Source: Streptomyces xanthophaeus
GTDB lineage: Bacteria; Actinomycetota; Actinomycetes; Streptomycetales; Streptomycetaceae
DNA length: 64,000 nt
Assembly (NCBI RefSeq): GCF_000725805.1
Contig: NZ_JOFT01000017.1
Span: 124,001 to 188,000, forward strand
Direction of reading: 5' to 3'
Numbering within the stretch: position 1 is the first letter of the stretch; each line of letters starts with the position of its first letter. The position numbers were made by a program, and so were the translations under genes. Below, in pieces: positions 17,057-28,882 of this stretch. The notes under the pieces are model-generated. The model searched no databases. It had not been told where the DNA came from and saw only the letters and a program-made list of their open reading frames with translations.

Positions 17057-18544
17057 ATGCGAACCACCCCTCCTCCCGGCCGCTCCCCCGCACCCGGCCA
17101 GGCCCGTGCCCCGTACGCCGAGGCCCTCCTGGCCCATGCGGGACGGGACTGGCTGCGGTTGAACGTCCCCGGCCACGCCGCCTCCCCGGGCTCGGACCTC
17201 GCGGACTTGTTCGGCCCCGGGGTCACGGCCCTCGACTTCCCGCCGCTGCTCGACGGCATCGACCTCGGCTCCGGCACCCCGCTGGACGAGGCCCTGGACC
17301 TGGCCGCCGATGCCTGGGGCGCGCGGCGCACCTGGTTCCTGACCAACGGCGCCTCCCAGGGCAACCAGATCGCCTCCATGGTCACCCCGGCCCTGGGACG
17401 CACCCTGGTCGTGCAGCGCAGCGTGCACTCCAGCGTCGTCGACGGTCTGGTGCTGTCCGGCCTGGACGCCGTCTTCGTGCGGCCGTCCGTCGACCCCGTC
17501 CAGGGCATCGCCCACGGAGTGAGCGCCGAGGACGTGGCGCAGGCGCTCGCCCGCACTCCGGACGCCGCGGCCGTGTACATCGTCTCCCCCAGCTATTTCG
17601 GTGCGGTGGCCGACGTACGCGCCGTCGCGGACGCGGCCCACGCCGCCGGGGTGCCCCTGATCGTCGACGAGGCGTGGGGCTCGCACTTCGGCTTCCACCC
17701 CGCCCTGCCCTCCGGCGCCCTCGCCCTCGGCGCGGACCTGGTCACCTCCAGCACGCACAAGCTCGCGGGGAGCCTGACCCAGTCGGCGATGCTGCACCTG
17801 GGCCACGGGCCCTTCGCGGACCGGCTCGAACCGCTGGTGGACCGGGCCTTCCGGCTCGTGCAGTCCACCAGCGCGAGCGCCCTGCTGACCGCCTCGCTGG
17901 ACATCGCCCGCCGGGCCCTCGTCACGGGCACCGACCGGATCACGGGCTCGGTGGAGGCCGCGGACAAGGTGCGGGGCGTCGTGCGCGCGCTGGGCCGGTA
18001 CGGGGTGGTCAGCGACGGGTTCCACGCGTTCCCCGACATCGTCGCGGCCGATCCGCTGCGCATCGCGATCGACACCCGGGCCGGCGGCATCACGGGGCAC
18101 GAAGCCAGGCGCCTGCTCTTCCGTGACCACCAGATCATGGTCGAGGTCGCCACCGACTCGGCGGTCGTGGCCGTGATCGGCGCCGGGGCGGTGCCCGACA
18201 CCGACCGCTTCATCGAGGCCCTGCACTGCCTGCCGTCGCCCCTGGCCGGCTCCGCCGCCGACGGGCCGGCGCCGCTCGCCCTGCCGCGGCCGGGCCCCGC
18301 ACGGCTCACGGCCCGCGAGGCGTTCCTCAGCCCGACCGTCGTGGTGCCCGCGCAGGAGGCGGTCGGCGCGGTCAGCGCCGACACCCTGGCCGCGTACCCG
18401 CCGGGCATCCCCAACGTGCTGCCCGGCGAGGTCATCACCGCCGAGACCGTCGCGTTCCTGCGGCGCACCGCCGCCGCGCCGGGCGGCCACGTCCGCGGGG
18501 CCCTGGACCCCGCCGTCTCGCACCTGCGCGTCGTCGCCCCCTGA
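17057..18544 (+). CDS. Orn/Lys/Arg-type PLP decarboxylase (fold type I)
   Basis: This 495-aa enzyme is of the Orn/Lys/Arg decarboxylase major-domain family and would convert a basic amino acid to an amine or polyamine. Visible motifs are FLTNGASQGNQ (cofactor phosphate binding), IVDEAWGSHFGFH (Asp for the pyridine nitrogen) and SSTHKLAGSLTQ with the PLP lysine. A C-terminal domain (about 390-495) keeps the YPPGIPNVLPGE motif common to this family. I prefer the ATG at 17057, preceded by GGGGTG; a GTG 6 bp upstream is possible. It is followed on the same strand by the remains of a polar amino-acid ABC transporter and is divergent from a LysR gene. Confidence 0.88.
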   Translation: MRTTPPPGRSPAPGQARAPYAEALLAHAGRDWLRLNVPGHAASPGSDLADLFGPGVTALDFPPLLDGIDLGSGTPLDEALDLAADAWGARRTWFLTNGASQGNQIASMVTPALGRTLVVQRSVHSSVVDGLVLSGLDAVFVRPSVDPVQGIAHGVSAEDVAQALARTPDAAAVYIVSPSYFGAVADVRAVADAAHAAGVPLIVDEAWGSHFGFHPALPSGALALGADLVTSSTHKLAGSLTQSAMLHLGHGPFADRLEPLVDRAFRLVQSTSASALLTASLDIARRALVTGTDRITGSVEAADKVRGVVRALGRYGVVSDGFHAFPDIVAADPLRIAIDTRAGGITGHEARRLLFRDHQIMVEVATDSAVVAVIGAGAVPDTDRFIEALHCLPSPLAGSAADGPAPLALPRPGPARLTAREAFLSPTVVVPAQEAVGAVSADTLAAYPPGIPNVLPGEVITAETVAFLRRTAAAPGGHVRGALDPAVSHLRVVAP

Positions 18545-18632
18545 CGGCCGGGCCCTGCCCGGACCTGCTCGCACCATCCCGGCCGAGCCGGCTCCCCCCG
18601 TATCCCTGTATTCAGCCCATGGAGCAGCCACC

Positions 18633-19200
18633 ATGACCGTGCGCACACCTGCCCTCCTGCGCCGTAGCCTCGCGGCCCTCACCGCGCTCGCCGCGATCTC
18701 CACCGTCTCCGCGTGCGGTGACCAGACCAAGGACGACCGGACCGCGCTCCCGTCGGCCTCCGCGGGGACCGGGGCCCCGCTGCACGACCGGCTGCAAGAA
18801 GGTCGTCGTCCAGCGCGCCACCGCAGCGCACGACCTCGCCACGGCGGAGTCCGCCAAGTGCCCCGGCGGCAGACCGATCACCGTCGAGGCCTACGACAAC
18901 GACCTGGAGGCCCAGACCCGCCTGCGCAGCGGCGGCGCGGACGCGGGCTGTTCGGACTTCCCCGTCGCCGCCTACGCCGTCAAGACCTCCGGCGGCGGCC
19001 AGGACTTCCAGCTCGTCGGCGCGCAGACGGGAGCCGCTCCGTACGGCATCGCGGTCGCCAAGGACCGGACGCAGATACGCGACGCGCTCGCCGCCGCCCT
19101 GGACGCCGTCATCGCCAACGGCCGGTACGCGCAGATCGTCGCCGAGTGGGGCGTCCAGGACGGCGCCGTCACCAAGGCGACCGTCAACGGCGGTTCCTGA
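18633..19200 (+). pseudogene. Amino-acid ABC transporter substrate-binding lipoprotein, deleted and frameshifted
   Basis: The 5' part (18633 to about 18795) encodes a lipoprotein signal with lipobox VSAC at about residues 25-28 and a short linker ending LHDRL. The 3' part, in another frame (from about 18795), encodes the second lobe of a SBP_bac_3-type binding protein, starting CKKVVVQRATAAHDLATAES and ending with VTKATVNGGS at 19200. The lobe that normally lies between (roughly 100 residues, including the first ligand-binding segment) is missing and the frames do not join. A single out-of-frame deletion at about 18795 explains both facts. The product cannot be a working receptor. Confidence 0.85.
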
Positions 19201-20093
19201 TGCCGGAACAGACCGATGCGATCAAGGCGGTCCCCGTCCGCCACCCCGGGCGCTGGCTCTGCGCCGTGCTGGTCCTGGGCGCGCTGGCCTTCCTCGTCCG
19301 CGCGTTCGCCCGCGGCCGGGTCGACTGGACCGCCGTTCCCTCCTACTTCTTCGACGACCTGATCCTGCGCGGCGTCGGCAACACGCTGCTGCTGACGGTG
19401 GCCGCCATGCTCCTCGGCGTCGTCCTGGGGCTGGTCCTGGCCGTGATGCGGATGTCCAGCAACCCGGTGACCAACGCCGTGGCCTGGGGCTACGTCTGGT
19501 TCTTCCGCGGCACCCCCGTCTACGTCCAGCTGCTCGTCTGGTTCAATCTCGGCCTCGTCTTCCAGTACATCGACCTGGGCCCGCTCTACCGCGACCAGTG
19601 GTCGGACTTCATGACCCCCTTCCTCGCCGCGCTGCTGGGCCTCGGCCTCAACGAGGCCGCCTACATGGCGGAGATCTGCCGGGCCGGTCTGCAGGCGGTC
19701 GACGAGGGCCAGACCGAGGCCGCGCACGCGCTCGGCATGAGCCGGGGCAAGACCCTGCGCAGGATCGTCGTCCCGCAGGCGATGCGGGTGGTCGTACCGC
19801 CCACGGGCAACGAGGTGATCAACATGCTCAAGACCACCTCGCTGGTCGTCGCCGTCCAGTACGACGAGCTGCTGCGGTCCGCGCAGAACGTCGCACAGAC
19901 CTCGGGAGCCACTGCGGAGATGCTCTTCCTCGCCGCCGGCTGGTACCTCGTCCTGACGACCGTCTTCAGCACGGGCCAGTACTACCTGGAGCGGTACTAC
20001 GCCCGCGGTTCGCTGCGCAGTCTGCCGCCGACCCCCTGGCAGAAGATCAGCTCCACCGTCCTCTCCTTCCGCCGTACGGAGGTGACCAAGTGA
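19200..20093 (+). CDS. Polar amino-acid ABC transporter permease (His/Glu type)
   Basis: This 297-aa permease has about six membrane helices and the EAA loop (MSRGKTLRRIVVPQAMRVVVPPTG, in part) that docks to the ATPase. The N-terminal GVGNTLLLTVAAMLLGVVLG segment is typical of HisMQ-like permeases. It starts at ATG 19200, overlapping the stop of the binding-protein remnant as ATGA-like TGATG, and ends overlapping the ATPase start. It looks intact, but both partners in the operon are broken, so its role is doubtful unless another binding protein and ATPase are used. Confidence 0.85.
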   Translation: MPEQTDAIKAVPVRHPGRWLCAVLVLGALAFLVRAFARGRVDWTAVPSYFFDDLILRGVGNTLLLTVAAMLLGVVLGLVLAVMRMSSNPVTNAVAWGYVWFFRGTPVYVQLLVWFNLGLVFQYIDLGPLYRDQWSDFMTPFLAALLGLGLNEAAYMAEICRAGLQAVDEGQTEAAHALGMSRGKTLRRIVVPQAMRVVVPPTGNEVINMLKTTSLVVAVQYDELLRSAQNVAQTSGATAEMLFLAAGWYLVLTTVFSTGQYYLERYYARGSLRSLPPTPWQKISSTVLSFRRTEVTK

Positions 20094-20383
20094 CCGCCCA
20101 GCCGATGGTCAAGGCAGAAGGCGTCCACAAGTCGTACGGCGCCGCCCACATCCTCCGCGGCATCGACCTGGAGGTCGCCCCGCGTGAGGTCTTCTGCCTG
20201 GTCGGCCCGTCCGGCTCCGGCAAGTCGACCTTCCTGCGGTGCATCAACCACCTGGAGCGCGAGGTCGGCGACAACCTCGTCTTCATGGACGGCGGCGTCG
20301 TCGTCGAATCGGGCAACCCCCGAGACGTCCTCGGCGACCCCCAGCACGACCGCACCAAGGCATTCCTGTCCAAGGTGCTCTGA
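20090..20383 (+). pseudogene. Amino-acid ABC transporter ATPase, internal in-frame deletion
   Basis: Only 97 aa remain where about 250 are expected. Residues 1-58 hold the N-terminus and Walker A (GPSGSGKST, then FLRCINHLERE). The frame then passes directly into the C-terminal end of the family (VGDNLVFMDGGVVVESGNP, then RTKAFLSKVL). The Q-loop, LSGGQ signature, Walker B and switch histidine are all absent, so ATP hydrolysis is impossible. The frame is kept, which suggests recombination between short matching stretches encoding REVGD-like sequence. GTG at 20090 overlaps the permease stop. Confidence 0.85.
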
Positions 20384-20435
20384 CCCGCAGCACACACCGG
20401 CACACGCCCGGCAGACAGGCGCTCGCCAGACGCCC

Positions 20436-20465
20436 GAGGGGCGGTACGGCCACCCGTACCGCCCC

Positions 20466-20467
<2 letters not shown>
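20436..20467. terminator. Bidirectional terminator between convergent genes
   Basis: A perfect 14-bp stem (GAGGGGCGGTACGG with its complement) and a CCAC loop lie between the ATPase remnant and the convergent ABC exporter gene, touching the exporter's stop codon. Confidence 0.85.
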
Positions 20468-22277
<1,810 letters not shown>

Positions 22278-22391
22278 CGCAACCCTGTGGTGTCGTGGGC
22301 GGACGCGGAACCCGAAGTGTCCCGCGAGCGCGCCCGCGACGTCCAAGCGTTTTCCGTGTGGGCGACGCCCCGCACGGATGAACGATGTCCC

Positions 22392-24413
<2,022 letters not shown>

Positions 24414-24588
24414 CCACGAAGCGTAACGGCCCCCGCCCACACCCCCCGCCCGGTCGCCCGGACCTGTGGACAACCGTCGGCCGGTGCCAGGAGCCACCCC
24501 GGTGCCCCACCGGGGCCGGGGGGAGCGTGCGGCGTACGCTGAGGGCTCCGTGGCGCGGTGCGCGCAGGCGATACGAGGAAGGCAGATC

Positions 24589-25575
24589 GTGCGAACTCCC
24601 CTCTCCTGGCTTGCCGGCAGGTACTCGCTCGAAGCGAGGAGCGTCCGGCTGGCCGCCCTGGTCTCGGTCCTGGCGGGCATCGCGATCATCCTGACCGGCG
24701 GGATCGTCCGCGTCACCGGATCGGGGCTCGGCTGCACGGACTGGCCGATGTGTACGGGAGAGACCCTGGCCCCCACCGCGGAAATGGGGATGCACGGGGC
24801 GATCGAATTCGGCAACAGGCTCCTCACCGGAGTGCTGTGCGCGGTCGTCGGGTGGGTGATCATCGCCGCGCGCCTCCAGAGGGAGCCCGCACCGAAGGTG
24901 CTGCGGGGTGCCTGGGCGCAGTTCTGGATCGTCGTGCTGAACGCCGTCGTAGGCGGCGTCACCGTGTGGATGCGGCTGAGCCCGTACATCGTCGCCGCGC
25001 ATTTCATCGCCGCCACGCTGCTGCTCACCGCAGCCGTGTACACCTGGCACGCGGCGTACGCCGGCACCGGTGACGGGGCGGCCGCGCAGGAACCGGCCGG
25101 CGCCCGGCCGTCCGCACGCTGCCGGTCGCTGTCGGCCGCGCTGGTCGCGGTGACGGCCGCTCTGGTCGTCGTCGGAACGCTCGCCACGGGTACGGGGCCG
25201 CACGCGGGCGACTCCTCGGACGTGGAGCGCATGCCCTTCAACTGGACGGCCGTGACCGTCGTCCACGGCGTGCTGGCCGCGTCGGTGCTGGTCCTGTCCT
25301 GGTGGCTGCGGACCGCACTGCCCCGGGAGGGCGAGGCGCGCCGCAAGACGACGGTCTTCCTCGCCGTGGTCCTGGCCCAGGGCGGGGTGGGGCTGGTGCA
25401 GTCGCTGACGGGCCTGCCGTCGCTCGCCGTCGTCCTGCACCTGCTGGGGTCGGCGCTCGTGTGGGTCGGAGTGCTCCAGGTCCACCTCACCGTCAGGGGG
25501 CGGCATTCCGGGCCCGTGGACGCGGCCGGCGGCGCTCCGCTGTCCGGCCCGCTGAGCGAGCCGGCGCGCACCTGA
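24589..25575 (+). CDS. ctaA: Heme A synthase CtaA/Cox15
   Basis: This 328-aa membrane protein should oxidise heme O to heme A for cytochrome aa3 oxidase. It has about eight helices in two four-helix halves, with heme-ligand histidines in [25 protein letters not shown] and VLHLLGS, and the conserved cysteine pair [12 protein letters not shown] in the first external loop. I place the start at the GTG at 24589, preceded by AGGAAGG; the open frame upstream has no signal. The C-terminal tail (about 300-328) is variable. It lies alone between recQ and the cobalamin-importer riboswitch. Confidence 0.92.
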   Translation: MRTPLSWLAGRYSLEARSVRLAALVSVLAGIAIILTGGIVRVTGSGLGCTDWPMCTGETLAPTAEMGMHGAIEFGNRLLTGVLCAVVGWVIIAARLQREPAPKVLRGAWAQFWIVVLNAVVGGVTVWMRLSPYIVAAHFIAATLLLTAAVYTWHAAYAGTGDGAAAQEPAGARPSARCRSLSAALVAVTAALVVVGTLATGTGPHAGDSSDVERMPFNWTAVTVVHGVLAASVLVLSWWLRTALPREGEARRKTTVFLAVVLAQGGVGLVQSLTGLPSLAVVLHLLGSALVWVGVLQVHLTVRGRHSGPVDAAGGAPLSGPLSEPART

Positions 25576-25583
25576 CCGTAGTA

Positions 25584-25787
25584 TCAACTGGTCATCGCCG
25601 CGACGGGAGACAGGAAGCCGGTGCGATTCCGGCACGGTCCCGCCACTGTGACCGGGGAGTGCACCCTTCCGCACGGCACTGCGCACACCGCGCAGCGAAG
25701 GCCGGGGGGTACGTCGATCCGGGAGTCAGGACACTGGCCTGTCGCGGGCCCGTTCCGAGGAGCGCGGACTCCCCAGGAGGCTTCATC
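25584..25787 (+). promoter_or_regulatory. Cobalamin riboswitch, full length
   Basis: The region has the cobalamin-aptamer core GACAGGAAGCCGGTGCGATT followed by CCGGCACGGTCCCGCCACTG (the B12 box) near 25609-25650. Side stems follow, and the 3' end (GGGAGTCAGGACACTGGCC) is typical of the aptamer. It ends just before the AGGAGG site (25775-25780) of the importer operon, so ligand binding probably hides the ribosome-binding site, or stops transcription, when cobalamin is plentiful. Confidence 0.93.
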
Positions 25788-26849
25788 TTGTACCCCCGCA
25801 CGCCCAGCGGCCAGGCCGGCACCCCCGGCACGCCGCCCCCTTCCCCTGCCCGCCGCTGCGTACGCCTCGCGGCGGCGGCCGCTGCCGTCGTCCTGTCGGC
25901 GACCCTGCTCACCGGCTGCGGCGGCTCCCGGGACGCGGACGGATCACCGGCTCCCACCGCGGCGGCAGCCGCCGGTTTCCCGGTGACCGTCGAGAACTGC
26001 GGCACGAGCACGACGTACGACCGGCCGCCCGCCAAGGCGGTCACCATCCACCAGCACCCCGCCGAACTGATGCTGGCCCTCGGCCTGAAGGACCGGATGG
26101 TCGGCACCGCCTTCCCCGACTCGGCCGTACTCCCCTCCCTCCAGAAGGACTTCGCGGCGATCCCGCAACTCTCCGAGAAGGAACCGTCGTTCGAACGCAT
26201 CCTGGAGGCGGAGCCGGACTTCGTCTACGGCGGCTACGGCAGCGCGTTCGCCGAGAACGAGGGGCGCTCCCGCAAGGCGTTCGCCGACGCGGGCATCAAC
26301 ACCTACCTCAACCGCGAGTACTGCGGGAAGGACCAGGTGTCGATGCAGGACACCTACGACGAGATCCGCACGATCGGTTCCGTCTTCGGCGTGCCCCAGA
26401 AGGCGGACGAGCTGGTGGCCGACCTCCAGGGGCGCGTCGCCAAGACCACCGAGGCCGTGAAGGGCGTCACCCCCGTACCCGTGTTCGTGTACGACAGCGG
26501 GGACAAGTCGGCGTTCACCGCGGGCGGCAAGAGCCTGGGCAGCGAGATCATCTCGCTGGCCGGCGGCACCAACGTCTTCGACGACCTCGACAAGGTCTTC
26601 GGGGACGTCTCGTGGGAGCAGGTCGTGGCCCGCAAGCCGGAGGTCATCGCGATCTACGACTACGCGGGTGAGGCGGGCGTCGAGCAGAAGAAGGAGTTCC
26701 TGCTCGCGCAGCCGGCCCTCGCCGACGTGCCCGCGGTGAAGAACAAGCGGTTCGTGGTGCTGCCGTTGACCGCGACCCTGGTCGGTGTCCGTCCGCCCTA
26801 CGCGGTCGAGGACCTGGCCCGCGGGCTGCACCCCGAGCGCTTCCGGTGA
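25788..26849 (+). CDS. btuF: Cobalamin-type ABC transporter substrate-binding lipoprotein
   Basis: This 353-aa binding protein has a lipobox (LTGC, about residues 42-45) and the two-lobed BtuF/FhuD fold (VTIHQHPAELMLALGLKDRM, then FERILEAEPDFVYGG and VVARKPEVIAIYDYAG). I place the start at TTG 25788: AGGAGG lies 7 nt upstream, no ATG or GTG lies between it and the riboswitch, and the signal peptide begins there. The next genes are a BtuC-type permease and a BtuD-type ATPase with 4-bp overlaps. The family also binds siderophores; the riboswitch argues for cobalamin or a precursor. Confidence 0.88.
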   Translation: MYPRTPSGQAGTPGTPPPSPARRCVRLAAAAAAVVLSATLLTGCGGSRDADGSPAPTAAAAAGFPVTVENCGTSTTYDRPPAKAVTIHQHPAELMLALGLKDRMVGTAFPDSAVLPSLQKDFAAIPQLSEKEPSFERILEAEPDFVYGGYGSAFAENEGRSRKAFADAGINTYLNREYCGKDQVSMQDTYDEIRTIGSVFGVPQKADELVADLQGRVAKTTEAVKGVTPVPVFVYDSGDKSAFTAGGKSLGSEIISLAGGTNVFDDLDKVFGDVSWEQVVARKPEVIAIYDYAGEAGVEQKKEFLLAQPALADVPAVKNKRFVVLPLTATLVGVRPPYAVEDLARGLHPERFR

Positions 26850-27985
26850 CGCCCCCGGCGAAGGCCGGACCCGCCGCCGCATCCGCGGCACCCGCATCCG
26901 TACCCGTGTCCGCCCCCGCCGCGTCTGCGTCGCGGGGGCGGCGCCGCGGCGGCTTCGCGCTGACCCTGGCCGTGCTCGGGGTGCTGCTCCTGGTCTCCAT
27001 GACCGCGGGCATGGCGATCGGTTCGGTGCGGGTGCCGCCCGGGGAGGTGTGGGGCATCGTGGTGCACGCGCTCGGCCTCGACGGGGCCGAGCCCACCTGG
27101 TCCCGGGCCCGCGAGACGATCGTGCTGGACGTCCGGGCGCCCCGGGTACTGCTGGGTGCGGTCGCGGGCGCGGGGCTCGCGGTGGTGGGCGCGGCCCTGC
27201 AGGCCCTGGTGCGCAATCCGCTCGCCGAGCCCTACCTCCTGGGAGTGTCCTCGGGGGCCTCGCTCGGAGCCGTCGCGGTGATCGTCTTCGGGGTGAACCT
27301 GTTCGGCGCGGTGTCGCTGTCGGCGGCGGCCTTCGCCGGCGCCCTGCTCACGCTGCTGCTCGTGTACACGACGGCCCGGTCCGGCGGCCGCGTCACCTCG
27401 GTGCGCCTGGTGCTGTCGGGCGTGGCGTTCGCCTCGCTCCTCACCGCGCTCATGGACCTGCTGCTGCTCACCGGGAACAAGGGCAACGAGGCCCGGGCGG
27501 TCCTCGCCTGGACCCTCGGCGGTCTCGGCGGCGTCCAGTGGGACACCCTGTGGCTGCCCGGCGGGGCGCTCACGCTGGGCATCGGCGTCCTGCTGGTCCA
27601 GGCCCGTTCGCTGAACCTGCTGCTGACGGGTGAGGAGGCGGCGACCACGATGGGCCTGGACGTGGGCCGCTTCCGGGGCCGGATGTTCGTCCTGCTGTCG
27701 CTGGTCACCGGGGTCCTGGTGGCGGCGACCGGGCCGATCGGCTTCGTGGGGCTGATGCTGCCGCACATCGTGCGCCTGTTCGTCGGGGGCGACCACCGCA
27801 GGGTGCTGCCGGCGGCCGCGCTCGGCGGAGCCACCTTCCTGATCTGGGCCGACATCGCGGCCCGTACGGTCGCCGCGCCCATGGAGATCCCCGTGGGCGT
27901 GCTCACCGCGCTGTGCGGGGGGCCGTTCTTCCTGTGGCTGATGCGCCGGGACGCCCGGCGCAGGACCGACCGAGGAGTGGCATGA
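26846..27985 (+). CDS. btuC: BtuC/FecCD-type ABC transporter permease
   Basis: This 379-aa permease has an Ala/Pro-rich cytoplasmic N-terminus (about 1-35) and ten predicted membrane helices. Family motifs include RAPRVLLGAVAGAGLAVVGA, ALVRNPLAEPYLLGVSSGAS and the ATPase-docking loop GPIGFVGLMLPHIVR. The GTG start at 26846 overlaps the binding-protein stop, and its own stop overlaps the ATPase start. Expression is expected to follow the cobalamin riboswitch. Confidence 0.92.
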   Translation: MTPPAKAGPAAASAAPASVPVSAPAASASRGRRRGGFALTLAVLGVLLLVSMTAGMAIGSVRVPPGEVWGIVVHALGLDGAEPTWSRARETIVLDVRAPRVLLGAVAGAGLAVVGAALQALVRNPLAEPYLLGVSSGASLGAVAVIVFGVNLFGAVSLSAAAFAGALLTLLLVYTTARSGGRVTSVRLVLSGVAFASLLTALMDLLLLTGNKGNEARAVLAWTLGGLGGVQWDTLWLPGGALTLGIGVLLVQARSLNLLLTGEEAATTMGLDVGRFRGRMFVLLSLVTGVLVAATGPIGFVGLMLPHIVRLFVGGDHRRVLPAAALGGATFLIWADIAARTVAAPMEIPVGVLTALCGGPFFLWLMRRDARRRTDRGVA

Positions 27986-28815
27986 CCGCGACCGAACTGT
28001 CCTTGGAGGGCATCACCCTCACCGCGGGCGGCCGCCGGCTCGTACGGGACGTGTCGCTGACCGCCCGCCCCGGCGAGGTGATCGGCCTCGTCGGCCCCAA
28101 CGGCAGCGGCAAGTCCAGTCTGCTGCGCGCCGTCTACCGGGTCCTGCGGCCCGCCGCAGGATCCGTCCGGGTGGACGGGGCCGACGCCTGGGCGATGCCG
28201 GTCCGGCGGCTGGCGCGCACCCTGGCCGCGGTGGTGCAGGAGCCGGGTGCGGACTTCGACCTGTCGGTGCGCGAGGTGGTCGCGATGGGCCGCACCCCGC
28301 ACAAGCGGCTGCTCGACGGCGACACCGCCGAGGACGCCGCGCTCATCGCGGACGCACTGGAGTCGGTGGACGCGGCCGGGCTGGCCGGCCGGTCCTTCGA
28401 CCAGCTCTCCGGGGGCGAGCGCCAACGCGTGCTGATCGCCCGCGCCCTGGCCCAGCAGCCCGCGCTGCTGGTGCTCGACGAGCCGACCAACCACCTCGAC
28501 ATCCGGCACCAGTTGGACGTCCTGGCCATCCTGCGCCGACTGCCCGCCACCGTCCTCGTCGCCCTCCACGACCTCAACCTCGCCGCCTCCTACTGCGACC
28601 GTCTGTACGTGCTGCGCGACGGGGAGGTCACCGCTACGGGCACGCCCTCCGAGGTCCTCACCCCACACCTGCTGGCCGAGGTGTACGGGGTGACGGCCGA
28701 GGTCGCCGTCCACCCGCGCACGGGAGCACCCCAGGTGACCTTCCTCCCCGACGAACTCCCCCGCCGGGCCCCGGCCGTGGAAAACCCCTGGCGGACGGGA
28801 GCGGCGCAGCCGTAG
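27982..28815 (+). CDS. btuD: BtuD/FepC-type ABC transporter ATPase
   Basis: This 277-aa ATPase completes the importer. Walker A is GPNGSGKSS (about residues 36-44), the signature is QLSGGERQR, Walker B is LLVLDEPTNHLD and the switch histidine is in LHDLN. The C-terminal VYGVTAEVAVHPRTG is typical of the Fe3+-siderophore/B12 ATPase group. The ATG at 27982 overlaps the permease stop by 4 bp, with GAGGAG upstream. Confidence 0.93.
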   Translation: MTATELSLEGITLTAGGRRLVRDVSLTARPGEVIGLVGPNGSGKSSLLRAVYRVLRPAAGSVRVDGADAWAMPVRRLARTLAAVVQEPGADFDLSVREVVAMGRTPHKRLLDGDTAEDAALIADALESVDAAGLAGRSFDQLSGGERQRVLIARALAQQPALLVLDEPTNHLDIRHQLDVLAILRRLPATVLVALHDLNLAASYCDRLYVLRDGEVTATGTPSEVLTPHLLAEVYGVTAEVAVHPRTGAPQVTFLPDELPRRAPAVENPWRTGAAQP

Positions 28816-28882
28816 TCTCCGCGGTGATGAAGACCGATTCCGTTCACAGATCGGAGGTCCCGTCCGCGCAAGGTGAGTGCTG

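Noticed and set aside
24466..24588. Longer N-terminus for CtaA
   Set aside because: The extra residues are polar, lack similarity and have no ribosome site; AGGAAGG precedes the GTG at 24589.
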